A stretch of 64,000 bases of DNA. It comes from Brugia malayi. Lineage: Eukaryota; Nematoda; Chromadorea; Rhabditida; Onchocercidae. The stretch's first letter is position 1. The number at the start of each line of letters is the position of its first letter. Location of the stretch: assembly GCF_000002995.4 (NCBI RefSeq), contig NW_025062291.1:24730-88729 (forward strand). Reading direction: 5' to 3'. Below, piece after piece: positions 25,946 through 38,203 of this stretch. Position numbers and translations under genes: made by a program. Under the pieces are notes generated by a model. It did not search any database. It worked only from the letters and a program-made list of their open reading frames with translations, and was not told the DNA's origin.

Positions 25946-28900
25946 GCTTAAGCCTAAGCCTAAGCCTAAGCATTTTTTTATTATTTAAAATGTCAAATGA
26001 CCACGATGTATGTGATCAATACTATTCAACGCTTATAATTAATTAAGTTCAAAATGATCTATTTTTTTAATGATTTGATATTTCTTAATTTTTTAACATT
26101 TAATTAAGATTAAATTTGATAATAGTATGGTTTATTTCCCAGTTTATTATGCAAAAATTCTTACAAATTATAGCATTTTCACAAAAAGCAATTTTAAATT
26201 TGAATGAAAAATTAGCATTAATTGTAAAAATGAATTAGATCTATGACTAATTAAAAATTTTATTATTTTCGCGAGTGAAATTTTAATCAAAACTCAATTC
26301 TTAAAGTTTATTTAATTATTTATGCTGATCAAATGACCACGATGTATGTGACCAGTACCTATGCAATGCACACAAATTAATCAATTAAGTTCAAAATATC
26401 CATTTTTTTTTTTAATTAATTGATATTTTTCAAAATTTTAACATTTATTTAAAACTGGCTTTTGATATTTACTACAATTTATTTTGTAGATTAATATGCA
26501 AAATTCTAGTAAATTAATGAATTTTCATAAAATTTAAATTTTAAATTTGAAATAAAAATGAATTATAATTGTGAGAATGAATTAAAACCGTCAAAAATCG
26601 AAAATTAAAATAGTTTTGCTAAATAAATACTGATTAAAACTTAATTATTAAAGTTTATTTTAATATTTCTGCTGGTCAAATGACCACTATGTATGCGACC
26701 AGTACCTGTGCAATGAACACAAATTTAATCAATTGACTTCAAAATAACTAATTTAATGAAATATATATTTTAGCAGTTTTACATTTAATTAATGTAAAAT
26801 TTGATATTACTAGGAATTATAGAAAAAAAGTCTAATATACAAAAAAGGTTTTGATTCATTGCAAATCATTAAACTTTCATAAAATTCTATCTTAAGATTT
26901 CAAACAAAAATTAATTTTAGCTGCAGAAATGAATTAAATCTACGACAAATTAAAAATCTTATTAATTTTGTTTCTCAAATATTAAAAAAAGCTTAGTTAT
27001 TGAAGTATATTTTCTTATTTATGTTGTCAATTGACCACACCGTAACTGACCGTTATCCATGCAACGCATAAAATTAATCAATTGAGTTCAAAATAACTAA
27101 TTTTTTTTAATGAATTGATAATTTTTAATAGTTTTAACATTTAATTAAAATCAAAATTGATAAAACTAGAAAATATTTTCCCGTTCAATATATAAAAACT
27201 CTTGCAAATTATAAAATTTTCACCAGAATCAATTTTTAGATTTGAAATAATGCTTAAGCCTAAGCCTAAGTATACCTTAAGCCAAAGCCTAAGCATTATT
27301 TTATTATTTAAGATGTCAAATGACCACAATGTATGTGACAGTTCCCGCACTATGCGTATATAATCATCAATTTTTTTTTTTATTAAATGATTTTTTTTTA
27401 ATACTTTAACATCCTTTGAAATTAAATTTTGATAATAGTAGGAATTCTTACCTAGTTCAGTATGCAAATACCCGTACAAATTATGGGATTTTTATAATTG
27501 TATTATTTAAATTTGAAATATAAATTAATTTTAATTGTAAGAATGAATTAAAATCGTGAAAAATTAAAAATTTAATTAATTTCTAAAGTTTATTTTATTA
27601 TTTTTGCTGGTCAAATGACCACGGTGTGTGTGACCAGTACCTTGCAACGCATAAAATTCAATCAATTAAGTACAAAATATCTATTTTTTTAATGATTTGT
27701 TATTTTTTAATATTTTAACAATTATTTAAAATTACTTTTTGATATTGCTAGAATTTATTTTGTAGATTAATATGTTTCACAAAATCCAGATTTTTTGAAA
27801 TAAAAATTTATTATAATTGTGAGAATGAATTAAAACCGTCACTAATTTAAAATTTAATTAGTTTTGCTAATCAAATATTGATTAAAACTTAATTATTAAA
27901 GTTTATTCAAATATTTATGCTGGTCAAATGACCACAATGTATGCGACCAGTACCTATGCAATGCACACAAATTAATCAATTAAGTTCAAAATATCCATTT
28001 TATTTTAATTAATTGATGATTTTCGATATTTTAACATTTAATTAAAATCAAAATTGATAAAACTAGAAATTATTTCCTCGTTTAATATACAAAAACTGTT
28101 GCAAATTATAAAATTTTCACCAAAATCAATTTTTAGATTTGAAATAATGCTTAAGCCTAAGCCTAAATATACCCTAAGCCTAAGCCTAAGCACTTTTTTA
28201 TTATTTAAAATGTCAAATTACCGCGATGTATGTGACCAGTACTATTCAACGCTTATGAATTATGTTCAAAATACCTATTTTTTTAATGTTTTGATATTTC
28301 TTAATTTTTTAACATTTAATTAAGATTAAATTTGATAATAGTAGGGTTTGTTTTCCAGTTTATTATGCAAAAATTCTTACAAATTATAGGATTTTTACAA
28401 AAATCAATTTTTAATTTGAAATAAAAATTAGCATTAATTGTAAAAATGAGTTAGGTCTATGACTAATTAAAAATTTTATTATTTTCACAACTGAAATTTT
28501 AATCAGAATTTAAAAATTAAAATTTATTTAATTGTTTTTGACCAGTATCTATGCAACGCTTGTAAATTAATCAATTAAGTTCAAAATATCTATTTTTTTT
28601 AAAGAATTGATATTTTTAAATATTTTAGCACTTAATTAAAATAAATTTTTGACATTACTGGAATTTATTTTATAATTCATTATACGAAACCTTAAAAAAA
28701 TATTGAATTTTGTTAAATTTTGATATTTAAATTTGGAATAAAAATTGATTTTAATTGTAAGAATGAATTAAAACCGTCACGAATTGAAAATTTAATTAAT
28801 TTTGCTAACCAAATATTGATTAAAACTTAACTTTTAAAGTTTGCTTAATTATTTATGCTGATCAATTCACCAACTGTAAATGACCAGTACCCTTGCAATG

Positions 28901-29271
28901 CATATAAATTAATCATTTAAGCTCAAAATATCTAACTTTTTTAATGAATATATATATATATATATTTTTTTTTAACAGTTTTAACATTTAATTAAAATTT
29001 GTTATTACTAGAAATTTTTTCGTAGTCTAACATACAAAAAATGTTTTGATTCATTGCAAATCATAAAATTTTCATAAAATTTGATCTTGAGATTTCAAAT
29101 GAAAATTAATTTTAGCTGCAGAAATGAATTTAATCTACGACAAATTAAAAATCTTATTAATTTCACTTCTCGAATATTAAAAAAAAACTAAGTTATTAAA
29201 GTTTATTTTCTTATTTATGTGTCAATTGACCACACCGTAAGTGACTGGTACGTATGCAACGCATAAAATTT

Positions 29272-32200
29272 ATGAATTTATTAGAATTTTGCATATTAAT
29301 CTATAAAATAAATTCTAGCAATATCAAAAAGTAATTTGAATTAAATGACAAAATATTGAAAAATTTCAATTCCTTAAAACAAATAGATATTTTGAACTTA
29401 ATTGATTAATTTACATGCATTGCATGGATACTGGTCACATACATTGTGGTCGTTTGACCAGCAAAAATAATAAAATCAAGTTTAGAAATTGAGTTTTGAT
29501 TAAAATTTCAGTTGCGAAAATAATAAAATTTTTAATTAGTCATCGATCTAATTCATTTTTGCATTTAATGCTAATTTTTAATTCAAATTTAAAATTGATT
29601 TTTGCGAAAATTCTATAATTTGTAAGAATTTTTGCGTAATAAACTGGGAAAAAACCCTGCTATTATCAAATTTAATCTTAATTAAATGTTGAACAGCAAA
29701 AATAATAAAATCAAGTTTAGAAATTGAGTTCTGAATGATATTTTAGGAGCAAAATTAATTAAATTTTTAATTTGCCACTGTTCTAATTCATTCTTACAAT
29801 TGAAATTAATTTTTATTTCAAATTTAAATAATACATTTACAAAAATCCCATAATTTATACGGGTATTTGCATATAAAACTAGGTAAGAAGTTCTACTATT
29901 ATCAAAATTTAATTTCAAAGGATGTTAAAACTATTAAAAAATATCATTTAATAAAAAAAAAAAAATAATTATTATATACGCATAGTGCGGGAACTGGCCA
30001 CATACATTGTTATCATTTGACATCTTAAATAATAAAATAATGCTTAGGCTTAGGCTTAGGGTATACTTAGGCTTAGGCTTAAGCATTATTTCAAATCTAA
30101 AAATCTATTTTGGTGAAAATTTTATAATTTGCAACAGTTTCTGTATATTAAACGAGGAAATAATTTCTAGTTTTATCAATTTTGATTTTCATTAAATGTT
30201 AAAATATCGAAAATCATCAATTAATTAAAATAAAATGGATATTTTGAACTTAATTGATTAATTTGTGTGCATTGCATAGGTACTGGTCGCATACATTGTG
30301 GTCATTTGATCAGCATAAATAATTAAATAAACTTTAAGAATTGAGTTTTGATTAAAGTTTCACTTGTGAAAATAATAAAATTTTTAATTAGTCATAGATC
30401 TAATTCATTTTTACAATTAATGCTAATTTTAATCCAAATTTAAAATTGATTTTTATGAAAATTCAATAATTTGTCAACTTAATTGATTTATTTGTGTGCA
30501 TTGCATAGGTACTGGTCATTTACGGTGTGGTCAATTGACAACATAAATATGAAAATAAATTTCAATAACTAAGCTTTTTTTAATATTTGAGAAGCAAAAT
30601 TAATAAGATTTTTAATAATTTGTCGTAGATTTAATTCATTTCTGCAGCTAAAATTAATTTTTGTTTGAAATTTTAAGATCGAATTTTATGAAAATTTTAT
30701 GATTTGCAATGAATCAAAGCCTTTTTTGTACAATAGACTACGAAATAATTTCTAGTAATATCAAATTTCACTTTAATTAAATGTTAAAACTGTTAAAAAA
30801 ATATATATTCATTAAAAAAAGTTAGATATTTCGAGCTTAATTGATCAATTTATATGCATTGCATAGGTACTGGTTATTTACGACTGGTCATTTGATCGGC
30901 ATAAATAATTAAATAATCATTCAAAATTAGGTTTTAAACAATGTTTTATTTGCAAAATTATTTAAATTTTTAACTTGCCACTGTTCTAAATCATTCTTAC
31001 AATTGAAATTAATTTTTATTTCAAATCTAAATATCAAATTTTATGAAAATTCAATAATTTGTCAGAGTTTTGTATATTAAACTATAAAATAAATTCTAGC
31101 AATATCAAAAACTGATTTTATTTAAATGTTAAAGTATTAAAAAAAAATCAAATCATTAAAAAAATTAGATAATTTGAACTTGATTGATTAGTTTATAAGC
31201 GTTGCATAGGTACTGGTCAGTCACGGTGTGGTCAATTGGTCAGCATAAAATATTAAAAAAAACTTTAAAAAATAACTTTTAATCAACATTTTATTAGCAA
31301 AATTAATTAAATTCTTTGTTTGTCACGGTTTTATTTCATTCTTACAATTGTAATTAATTTATTTTCCAAATTTAAATACCATAATTTAAGAAAATTGTGC
31401 AATTTGTAAAAGTTTTTGCATAATAAACTATGAAATAAATGCCGGTGTTGTCAAATTTCAATTTAATTAAAATGTTAAAACTATTAAAAAATATCAATTC
31501 GTAAAGAAAATTTTGAGCTTAATTGACTAATTTATAAGCGTTGCATGGGTACTGGTCATTTATGGTGTGGTCAATTGGCAACATAAATAATAAAATAAAC
31601 TTTAATAATTAAGCTTTAATCAATTTTTTATTAGCAAAATTAATTAAATTTTTAATTAATGACGGCTTTAATTCATTCGTACAGTTAGAATTAATTTTTA
31701 TTTCTATTTTAAGTATCAAAATATAGGAAATTTGTACAATTTTGCGAAATGAATACATGTATTGTCAGAATTTATTTTAATTATACGTTAAAATATTTTT
31801 AAATATCAATTCTTAAAAAAAAAAAAAGTGGTATTTTGAACTTAATTGATTAATTTGTGTGCATTGCATAGGTACTGGTCGCATACATTGTGGTCATTTG
31901 ACCAGCATAAATATTTAAATAAACTTTTATAATTATGTTTTAATCAATATTTGATTAGCAAAATTATTTAAATTTTTAATTTTTGACGGTTTTAATTCAT
32001 TCTCACAATTACAATTAATCTTTATTTAAAATTTAAATTTTATGAAAAAACAATAATTTATTAGAATTTTGCATGTTAAACTATAAAATAAATTCTAATA
32101 ATACCAAAAATTTACTTCAATTAAATGATAAAATATTGAAAAATTTCAATTCCTTAAAACAAATAGATATTTTGAACTTAATTGATTAATTTGTATGCAT

Positions 32201-34288
32201 TGCATGGATACTGGTCACACACACCATGGTCATTTGACCAGCAAATATAATAAAATAAACTTTAGAAATTAAGTTTCAATCAATATTTTATTAGCAAAAT
32301 TAATTAAATTTTTAATTTTTCACGATTTTATTTCATTCTTACAATTAAAATTAATTTATGTTTCAAATTTAAATAATACATTTATAAAAATCCCATAATT
32401 TGTACGGGTATTTGCATATTAAATTAGGTAAGAAGTCCTACTATTATCAAAATTTAATTTCAAAGGATGTTAAAGTATTAAAAAATATCATTTAATAAAA
32501 AAAAAAAAAAAATGATTATTATATACGCATAGTGCGGGAACTGGTCACATACATTGTGGTCATTTGACATTTTAAATAATAAAATAATGCTTAGGCTTAG
32601 GCTTAAGCATTTTTTCAAATCTAAAAATTGATTATGGTGAAAATTTTTTTAATTTCCAAGAGTTTTTGTATCTTAAACGAGGAAATAATTTCTAGTTTTA
32701 TCAATTTTGATTTTAATTAAATGTTAAAACTATTAAGAAATATCAATTCATTAAAAAAAAATAGTTATTTTGAAGTCAATTGATTAAATTTATGCATTGC
32801 ATGGATAACGGTCAGTTACGGTGTGGTCAATTGACAACATAAATTTCAATAACTAAGCTTTTTTTAATATTTGAGAAGCAAAATTAATAAAATTTTTAAT
32901 TTGTCGTAGATTTAATTCATTTCTGCAGCTAAAATTAATTTTTGTTTGAAAGCTTAAGATAGAATTTTATGAAAGTTTTATGATTTGCAATGAATCAAAA
33001 CCTTTTTTGTATATTAGACTTTTTTCTATAATTTCTAGTAATATCAAATTTTACTTTAATTAAATGTTAAAACTGTTAAAAAATATATTATTCATTAAAA
33101 AAAGTTAGATATTTTGAGCTTAATTGATTTATTTGTATCATCTACGGTTGCTCATTTGATCAGCATAAATAACTAAATAAACTTTAAAAATTAAGTTTCA
33201 ATCAATATTCGACCAGCGAAATTGATTAAATTTTTAATTTATCACGGTTTTAATTCATCCTTACAATTCAAATTAATTTTTATTTCAAATTTAAATATCA
33301 AATTCTGTGAAAATTTAATGATTTATTAGAGTTTTGTATATTAAAAAGTAAAATGAATCCCTGTGTTGTCAAAATTTATTTTAATTAAATGTTAAAATAT
33401 TATAAATATCAATTGTTTAAAAAAAAAAATAGATAATTTGAGCTTAACTGATTAATTTATAAGCGTTCCATAGTACTAGTTATTTACGGTGTGGTCATTT
33501 GACAAACATTAATAATAAAATAAACTTTAATAATTAAGTTTTAATTAATATTTGATAGGCAAAATTAACTAAAATTTTTAATTTATCACGGTTTTGATTC
33601 ATTCTTACAATTGAAATCAATTCTTATTTCAAATTTTATGAAAATTCAATAATTTGTTAGGATTTTGTATATTAAACTATAAAATAAATTCTAGCAATAT
33701 CAAAGAATCATTTTAATTAAATGTTGAAATATTAAAAAAAATCGAATCATTTAAAAAATTAGATAATTTGAACTTAATTGATTAATTTGTTTGCATTGCA
33801 CAGGTACTGGTCACATACATTGTGGTCATTTGATCAGCATAAATAATTAAATAAACTTTAAGAATTGAGTTTTGAATTAAAATTTCACTCGTGAAAATAA
33901 TAAAATTTTAAAATTAGTCATAGATGTAATTCATTTTTACAATTAATGCTAATTTTTAATTTAAATTTAAAATTGATTTTTATGAAAATCCTATAATTTG
34001 TAAGAATTTTTGCATAATAAACTGGAAAATAAACCCTACTATTATCAAATTTAATCTTAATTAAATGTTGAAAAATTAAGAAATATCAAAACATTAAAAA
34101 AATAGATATTTTGAACTTAATTAATTTATAAGCGTTGAATAGTACTGGTCACATACATCGCGGTCATTTGACATTTTAAATAATAAAAAAATGCTTAGGC
34201 TTAGGCTTAGGGTGTACTTAGGCTTAGGCTTAAGCATTATTTCAAATCTAAAAATTGATTTTGGTGAAAATTTTATAATTTCCAAGAG
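29272..34288 (-). repeat. AT-rich satellite, block 4 (reverse orientation)
   Basis: From 29,691 to about 31,880 it matches 7,577-9,766, about three quarters of a 2,835-bp unit. It then switches inside the conserved monomer box to sequence mirroring 18.5-20.98 kb. Telomere-type blocks lie near 30043, 32592 and 34194. It ends at 34,288 against the hydrolase remnant. No gene was seen. Confidence 0.9.
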
Positions 34289-34349
34289 TCCGCAGGAAAT
34301 TGCAGATCTGATCAAGTAAACGATAGTCAGGTTGCTATACCAAAATAAC

Positions 34350-35070
34350 ATGGATTACAGCATTACTTTGCTTGATGAAAACAGTAAGTACATAGCACAT
34401 TGTGAGCTACAAAGGAAAAAAAAAAAAGCTTCCATAGTCTTTTTTGGTGGATTTTCATTCAATATGAAAGGAATTAGAACAGCTGCTATTTAAAAATTTT
34501 GTCAAGAAACTCATATAGCATTTATGTTATTTGATTACTTTGGTCATGGTTATTGGTTAGTCAGGTGCTGATTATACTGATTACACGATGAGTGATTGGC
34601 AAAAAAATTGTGTTAGAGTAACTCGTAACGGCAAGCAAATAATTATAGGTTCAAGCATGAGACGGCGCCTGATGTTGCTCACTGCTCTCCAACTTTCAGA
34701 AAGAATTGCAGCACTAATTGGTGTATCGTCTGCTTCTGGCTTTACTGAAGATTTAATATTCTATTAGTTATCCGAAAGCAAAAAGAAGAATTAGATTCTA
34801 AAGGAGTAATAGATTTTACTTCTGAGCATCAAATATACAAAATAACTAAAAGCTTGGTATAGAAGATGAAGATGGCAAAAAACCTTCTTTTAAATAAAGA
34901 GACAATAGATATATAAACTGCCCTGTGCGTTTATTGACGATAATGCTATATTCCTTACCAACTTCGTTAAATTTAGTCAAGAAGTTGAGGTACATCTGAT
35001 GAAGACAGTAGGTTGAACATAACATGTCTGACAATCGTTTATTGGAATTTTCAGATGATTTAGAGAGTTT
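34350..35070 (+). pseudogene. Alpha/beta hydrolase remnant (Wolbachia-type), copy 2
   Basis: The likely source copy of the hydrolase piece. ATG at 34,350 starts MDYSITLLDENSKYIAHCEL. A poly-A slippage tract near 34,415 is followed by SIVFFGGFSFNMKGIRT. After a stop come HIAFMLFDYFGHGY, then IIIGSSM with the nucleophile serine, ALQLSERIAALIGVSSASGF and KEELDSKGVIDFTSEH. Alpha/beta hydrolases of this sort cleave esters or related bonds with a Ser-Asp-His triad. Here the G-x-S-x-G elbow is damaged and the His region is poorly preserved (MSDNRLLEF near 35,025 may be what follows it). The gene is broken in several frames and ends at the SINE-like units. Confidence 0.72.
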
Positions 35071-35466
35071 TTGCTGTGTTTAGGACTACTCATCATTTTG
35101 CGCAAGGGAGATTTCATTTGGGAGAGCGACCAGAACCGAACTAGGCGCACATACCCACTTAGATGGTTTGGGGAGTGAGTTTTTGCTGGCTGATTAAAGA
35201 CTCATAATAATGCAGAGGAGATTTTAAGTGAGGGCAGCGAGCAGAGCCGAGCTAGCCGCACTCAATGCCACAAGCTGATGCCCTACCAACTGAGCCACAC
35301 CCACTCGGATTATTCAAGGAGCCTTTGCTGGCTGTGTAATTGCACACTAATTTAGTACTCATCATAAGGCAGGGAACGATCTTCCTGGAGAGAGTGAGCA
35401 GAGCCGAACTAGCCGCACCCAGTACCACAAGCTGATGCTCTACCGACTGAGCCACACCGACCAAAG
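35066..35466 (-). repeat. tRNA-derived SINE-like units, inverted copy
   Basis: Mirror of 17,345-17,745, with the same A boxes and B-box-like motifs on the minus strand. The units lie between the hydrolase and guaB remnants. The 77-codon open frame through them is a chance reading of the repeat. Confidence 0.7.
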
Positions 35467-35479
35467 CAATGTGTCTCTC

Positions 35480-36110
35480 ATACATGAGTACAAAAAGAAA
35501 GCAGCAAAAAAAGTCAGTGGATTACATAAGCAATTGACTATTGACTCCTCTACTTCAGACTGTGTTGTTCCCCTGATAAAACAGTTGCAGAAGCAATTTC
35601 ATTATTGAAAAAGCTTCTGGTATTCCTGTGGTTGATCAATGCAAGTTAGTCAGAGTTTTAAGTAACAGAGATATAAGGTTTATTGATGGTTAAAAAAATC
35701 AGAAAAAAGTATAAAAGTCCCCGAGGTAATGACAAAAGAGAAGTTAGTTACAATACGGGAGCGCTTCAGCAATGAAACTATTGCATGAGAATAGAATAGA
35801 AAAGCTTTTGGTCATAGATGAAAACACCTACTCTATAGATTTGATCACAGTTAAAGATATTAAGAAATACAATAGATACCCTAATTCATGTAATGATGCT
35901 TAAGGGCGGCTCAGAGTTGCCGCTGCAGTTGGTACTGGTAAAAAGGATGGTATAGAAAGATGTGAAACTATGGTCAGAGAAGAGATTGACGTAATTAATG
36001 TTGATGCAGGTGTTGATGCAATGAAGATTAGAATGGAACCTAGATCAACATGCACAACAAGTAGTGGGTGTAAGTGTGTCACAATTTTCTGTAATTCAAA
36101 ACGTTACAAA
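35480..36110 (+). pseudogene. guaB: IMP dehydrogenase remnant (Wolbachia-type), longer copy
   Basis: Reads across frames as HEYKKKAAKKVSGLHKQL, the CBS-domain region (ASGIPVVDQCKLV, VLSNRDIRFIDG, KVPEVMTKEKLVTIRE, AMKLLHENRIEKLLVIDEN), RVAAAVGTGKKDGIERCE, REEIDVINVDAG, then VDAMKIRMEPRSTCTTS. The last segment corresponds to the K-x-G-x-GPGSxCTT loop holding the catalytic Cys; two glycines are replaced. The jump from INVDAG to VDAMKI is a deletion of the barrel segment between them. The family is about 490 residues; this covers perhaps the middle 200. It is non-functional. Confidence 0.82.
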
Positions 36111-36139
36111 AACATGTAAAGCAAGAAAAGTAAGATTGA

Positions 36140-36275
36140 CTATCAAATTTTAATTTAATTAAGTGTAAAAACTATTAAAAAAATAGCAATTCATATTAAA
36201 AAAATAGAGAATTAGAAACTAATTTAATATTTTATATGCATAGTGCGGGAACTGGTCACATACATTGTCATCACA
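36140..36275 (-). repeat. Short satellite fragment between two nuwt pieces
   Basis: About 135 bp of diverged satellite with ATGCATAGTGCGGGAACTGG, as in the monomers near 5,945 and 7,866. It sits between the end of guaB and the start of ftsH sequence, so it marks a junction. Confidence 0.75.
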
Positions 36276-36289
36276 GAAAAGTGAATTGG

Positions 36290-36775
36290 TAGATTACTTA
36301 TCTTATCCAATAGATTCCAACATTTATCTTTATTGGCTCGTTGCTGTTCCTTTTAAAAGAAACGCAAACAGGTAACACAAAAAGGAGGTAACAGAACTAT
36401 AAACTTTGGCAAATCAAAAGCTACGCTCATGACTAGTGGAGAAAAGCGACATTAGATAATGTTGCTGGGATTGATGAAGCAGAAGAAGAGTTAGTAGAAA
36501 TCGTTCATTTTCTAGAGCAGAGATAAGAATTTCAAGTGTTAGGCGGGGAAATACCGAAAGGATTTCGGTAGAAGTATGCTTGCTTGTGCAGTTGCAGGTG
36601 AAGCTAATGTGCCTTTTTTAGTATTTCTGAATCTGAAATGTTCGTTAACGTTGGTGTAAGTGTGTGTTCTGATGGATTTGATCAGAGGTAAGAAAAATAG
36701 GTGTGAAATAGATGCGATGGGTAGATATCGTGATATTATTTGAAAAAGGTAAAAAAGAAAAGGCAAATTAGGGGA
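36290..36775 (+). pseudogene. ftsH: FtsH AAA protease remnant, ATPase N-terminal part
   Basis: Reads FGKSKATLMTSGE, then NVAGIDEAEEELVEIVHFLE, EFQVLGGEIPKG and MLACAVAGEANVPF in changing frames. This matches the start of the FtsH AAA domain, a membrane-anchored ATP-driven zinc protease that removes damaged membrane proteins. The Walker A loop expected between IPKG and ACAVAGEANVPF (GPPGTGKT in the family) is missing: only a few codons remain. EMFVNVGVSV and a piece ending EKGKKEKAN follow. A different part of ftsH (protease domain) occurs at 62,655-62,920 on the other strand. Confidence 0.78.
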
Positions 36776-36799
36776 GGTTTAAGTGTGGAGAATGACTTA

Positions 36800-37443
36800 A
36801 GTGTAAACAGATGGTTATTTTCTACAAACCGTGTTGAAGCTGGCCTTACTCTTAGCAAAACCGGCCTTGTTGCAGTGACTTTGTTGACAATTTCAACATG
36901 AACTTGATTGTTATCCTTAGCTTCAATTTCATTTATAATACTATATCTATCAGGCTCCTTTATAGCTATTTCTTGAAATCCTTTTCGAACCTTAGACTAA
37001 TGTTCATCTCTTCATATTTGTTTCTATGCTTTGATCTGCTCAGCCCAATTTGAATATCAATATCTAGGATAAATGTGCTATCTGGGTATTTAATTTTTAC
37101 TAACTCGTGTAGGTCTCGCATTAGCTCTAGGTCAACACCAAGTCCGTACCCTTGATATACAGTAATTGAATCGATAAACCGGTCACCAATACTCACTATC
37201 TTTCCTTTTTTTAGAGCTGGCAGTATTACTTTTTCAACATGCTCATATCTCATTGAAATGAGTAGCAAGAGTTCGGAGACGGGATCGATGCTGTCCTCTT
37301 ACCTTTTGTGCAAAGTCAGTGCCGCTTGGTTCTCGAGTCAATACCATATTGTTTTCATCGTGAATTTGCTTAAAATAATTTGCAAGCAACTCAGACTGTA
37401 CTGTTTTACCAGAGCCGTCTATTGCTTCAAAAGTTATGAACAT
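36800..37443 (-). pseudogene. tmk: Thymidylate kinase remnant
   Basis: Starts MFITFEAIDGSGKTVQSELL with an intact P-loop (G-x-x-GSGKT), then LTREPSGTDFAQKVR. After a deletion/frameshift it resumes SMRYEHVEKVILPALKKGK, GDRFIDSITVYQGYG (DR-x motif) and LDIDIQIGLSRS. A further frame gives QEIAIKEPDRYSIINEIE. Thymidylate kinase phosphorylates dTMP to dTDP. The family has about 205 residues and most regions are present, in three frames. The ATG at 37,443 is preferred over 37,464 because the family starts just before FITFEG-like sequence. It is not functional as it stands. Confidence 0.85.
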
Positions 37444-37529
37444 AAGTTTTAATTGTAATACCAAAAAAGGAGACGCAAATATTATACATAAGAACTGTTT
37501 GACATTTAAGTAAAATCACAAATTATAAG

Positions 37530-38095
37530 TTGTAATATTCCCTAAGCTACGGTTACTCGAATAGTCCTAAGGTAGATTCTGACTTCACTGCAAAGAATTT
37601 CACTCTTCTGGGGTGGACAACAAATACTATACATTAAGTGATTGTTGTGGAAAAAATGGTTTTATTGTAAGCTTTATATGCAACCACTGTCCTTACGCAC
37701 AATCAGTTATTAGTAACTCGGTAAGTGATATTGATTTGTTAAAAAAGGATTATCAGGTGAATACAATAATACAATAATGCCAAATGATGTAAATGAATAC
37801 CCAGAAGATTCCTTTGAAAATATGATTAATTTTGCCGAGGAAAATAAGTTTACATTTCCATATCTGATTAACAGTAAACAGGAAGTAGCTAAAGAGTATG
37901 GTGCTGTTTATACTCCTGACTTTTTTGGCTTTAATGCTAATTTAAATCTCTGTTTTAACGATGCAAAAAAAGGAAAATCCAGAACTATGAGATAGGGAGT
38001 AGTAATTTATTTCAAGCTATAAAATCTACTGCAGAAACTGGTAAATCTCCCATTAACCAGAAATCAAGTATTGGTTGCTCAATTAAATGGTCTCA
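37530..38095 (+). pseudogene. AhpC/TSA-type thioredoxin-fold protein remnant
   Basis: Frames combine as DSDFTAKNFTLLGVDNKYYT, GFIVSFICNHCPYAQSVI, then an open stretch from 37,777 with MPNDVNEYPEDSFENMINFA, TFPYLINSKQEVAKEYGAVY, TPDFFGFNANL, and lastly AIKSTAETGKSPINQKSSIG and CSIKW. The CNHCPY motif is the redox Cys pair of this thioredoxin-like family, and the YGAVYTPDFFGF segment with the cis-Pro loop is diagnostic. Such proteins are thiol peroxidase or disulfide reductase-like; the exact substrate is unknown. At least three frameshifts and one stop are present. Both cysteines are kept. Confidence 0.78.
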
Positions 38096-38203
38096 TTCTA
38101 CATTCTACAGGTTAATATATATGCCGATTTTACTATATTAAAAAATTTTTGATAAATTTTGTATCGTAATATATAATATTAAAGTTTTAAAGGTTATTGT
38201 ATC

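Larger units (their letters stand above)
18523..29271 (+). repeat. AT-rich satellite, block 3 (forward orientation)
   Basis: Satellite in the GACCAGTACC sense. It begins inside a monomer directly at the hydrolase remnant, where GACTCTTGGAAATTATAAAA replaces the usual CTCTTGCAAATTATAAAA. Telomere-type blocks (GCCTAA sense) lie near 18576, 20199, 21134, 22492, 23110, 25329, 25948, 27255 and 28151. It includes 1.3 copies of the 2,835-bp unit at about 22,296-25,945 (22,379 with 25,216; 22,657 with 25,494). The orientation flips at about 29,272. I see no gene. Confidence 0.9.
20865..29690. repeat. Right arm of large nested inverted repeat
   Basis: Mirror of 3,611-15,265, shorter by about 2.83 kb, which is one higher-order unit. 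The outer edge is sharp: after TTAATTAAATGTTG at about 29,690 the sequence switches to GAACAGCAAAAATAATAAAA, the start of another direct partial copy of the higher-order unit (matching about 7,577 onward). The first 0.1 kb overlaps the left arm of the 4.23-kb inverted repeat. Confidence 0.83.
31834..36063. repeat. Right arm of 4.23-kb inverted repeat carrying a nuwt
   Basis: Mirror of 16,748-20,977. The guaB sequence continues past the arm end at 36,063 for about 47 bp. This side therefore looks like the source, and the left arm like the derived, truncated copy. Identity between arms appears close to complete. Confidence 0.88.

Noticed and set aside
36539..36766. 75-codon minus-strand frame
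   Set aside because: Antisense of the ftsH remnant; low-complexity hydrophobic composition.
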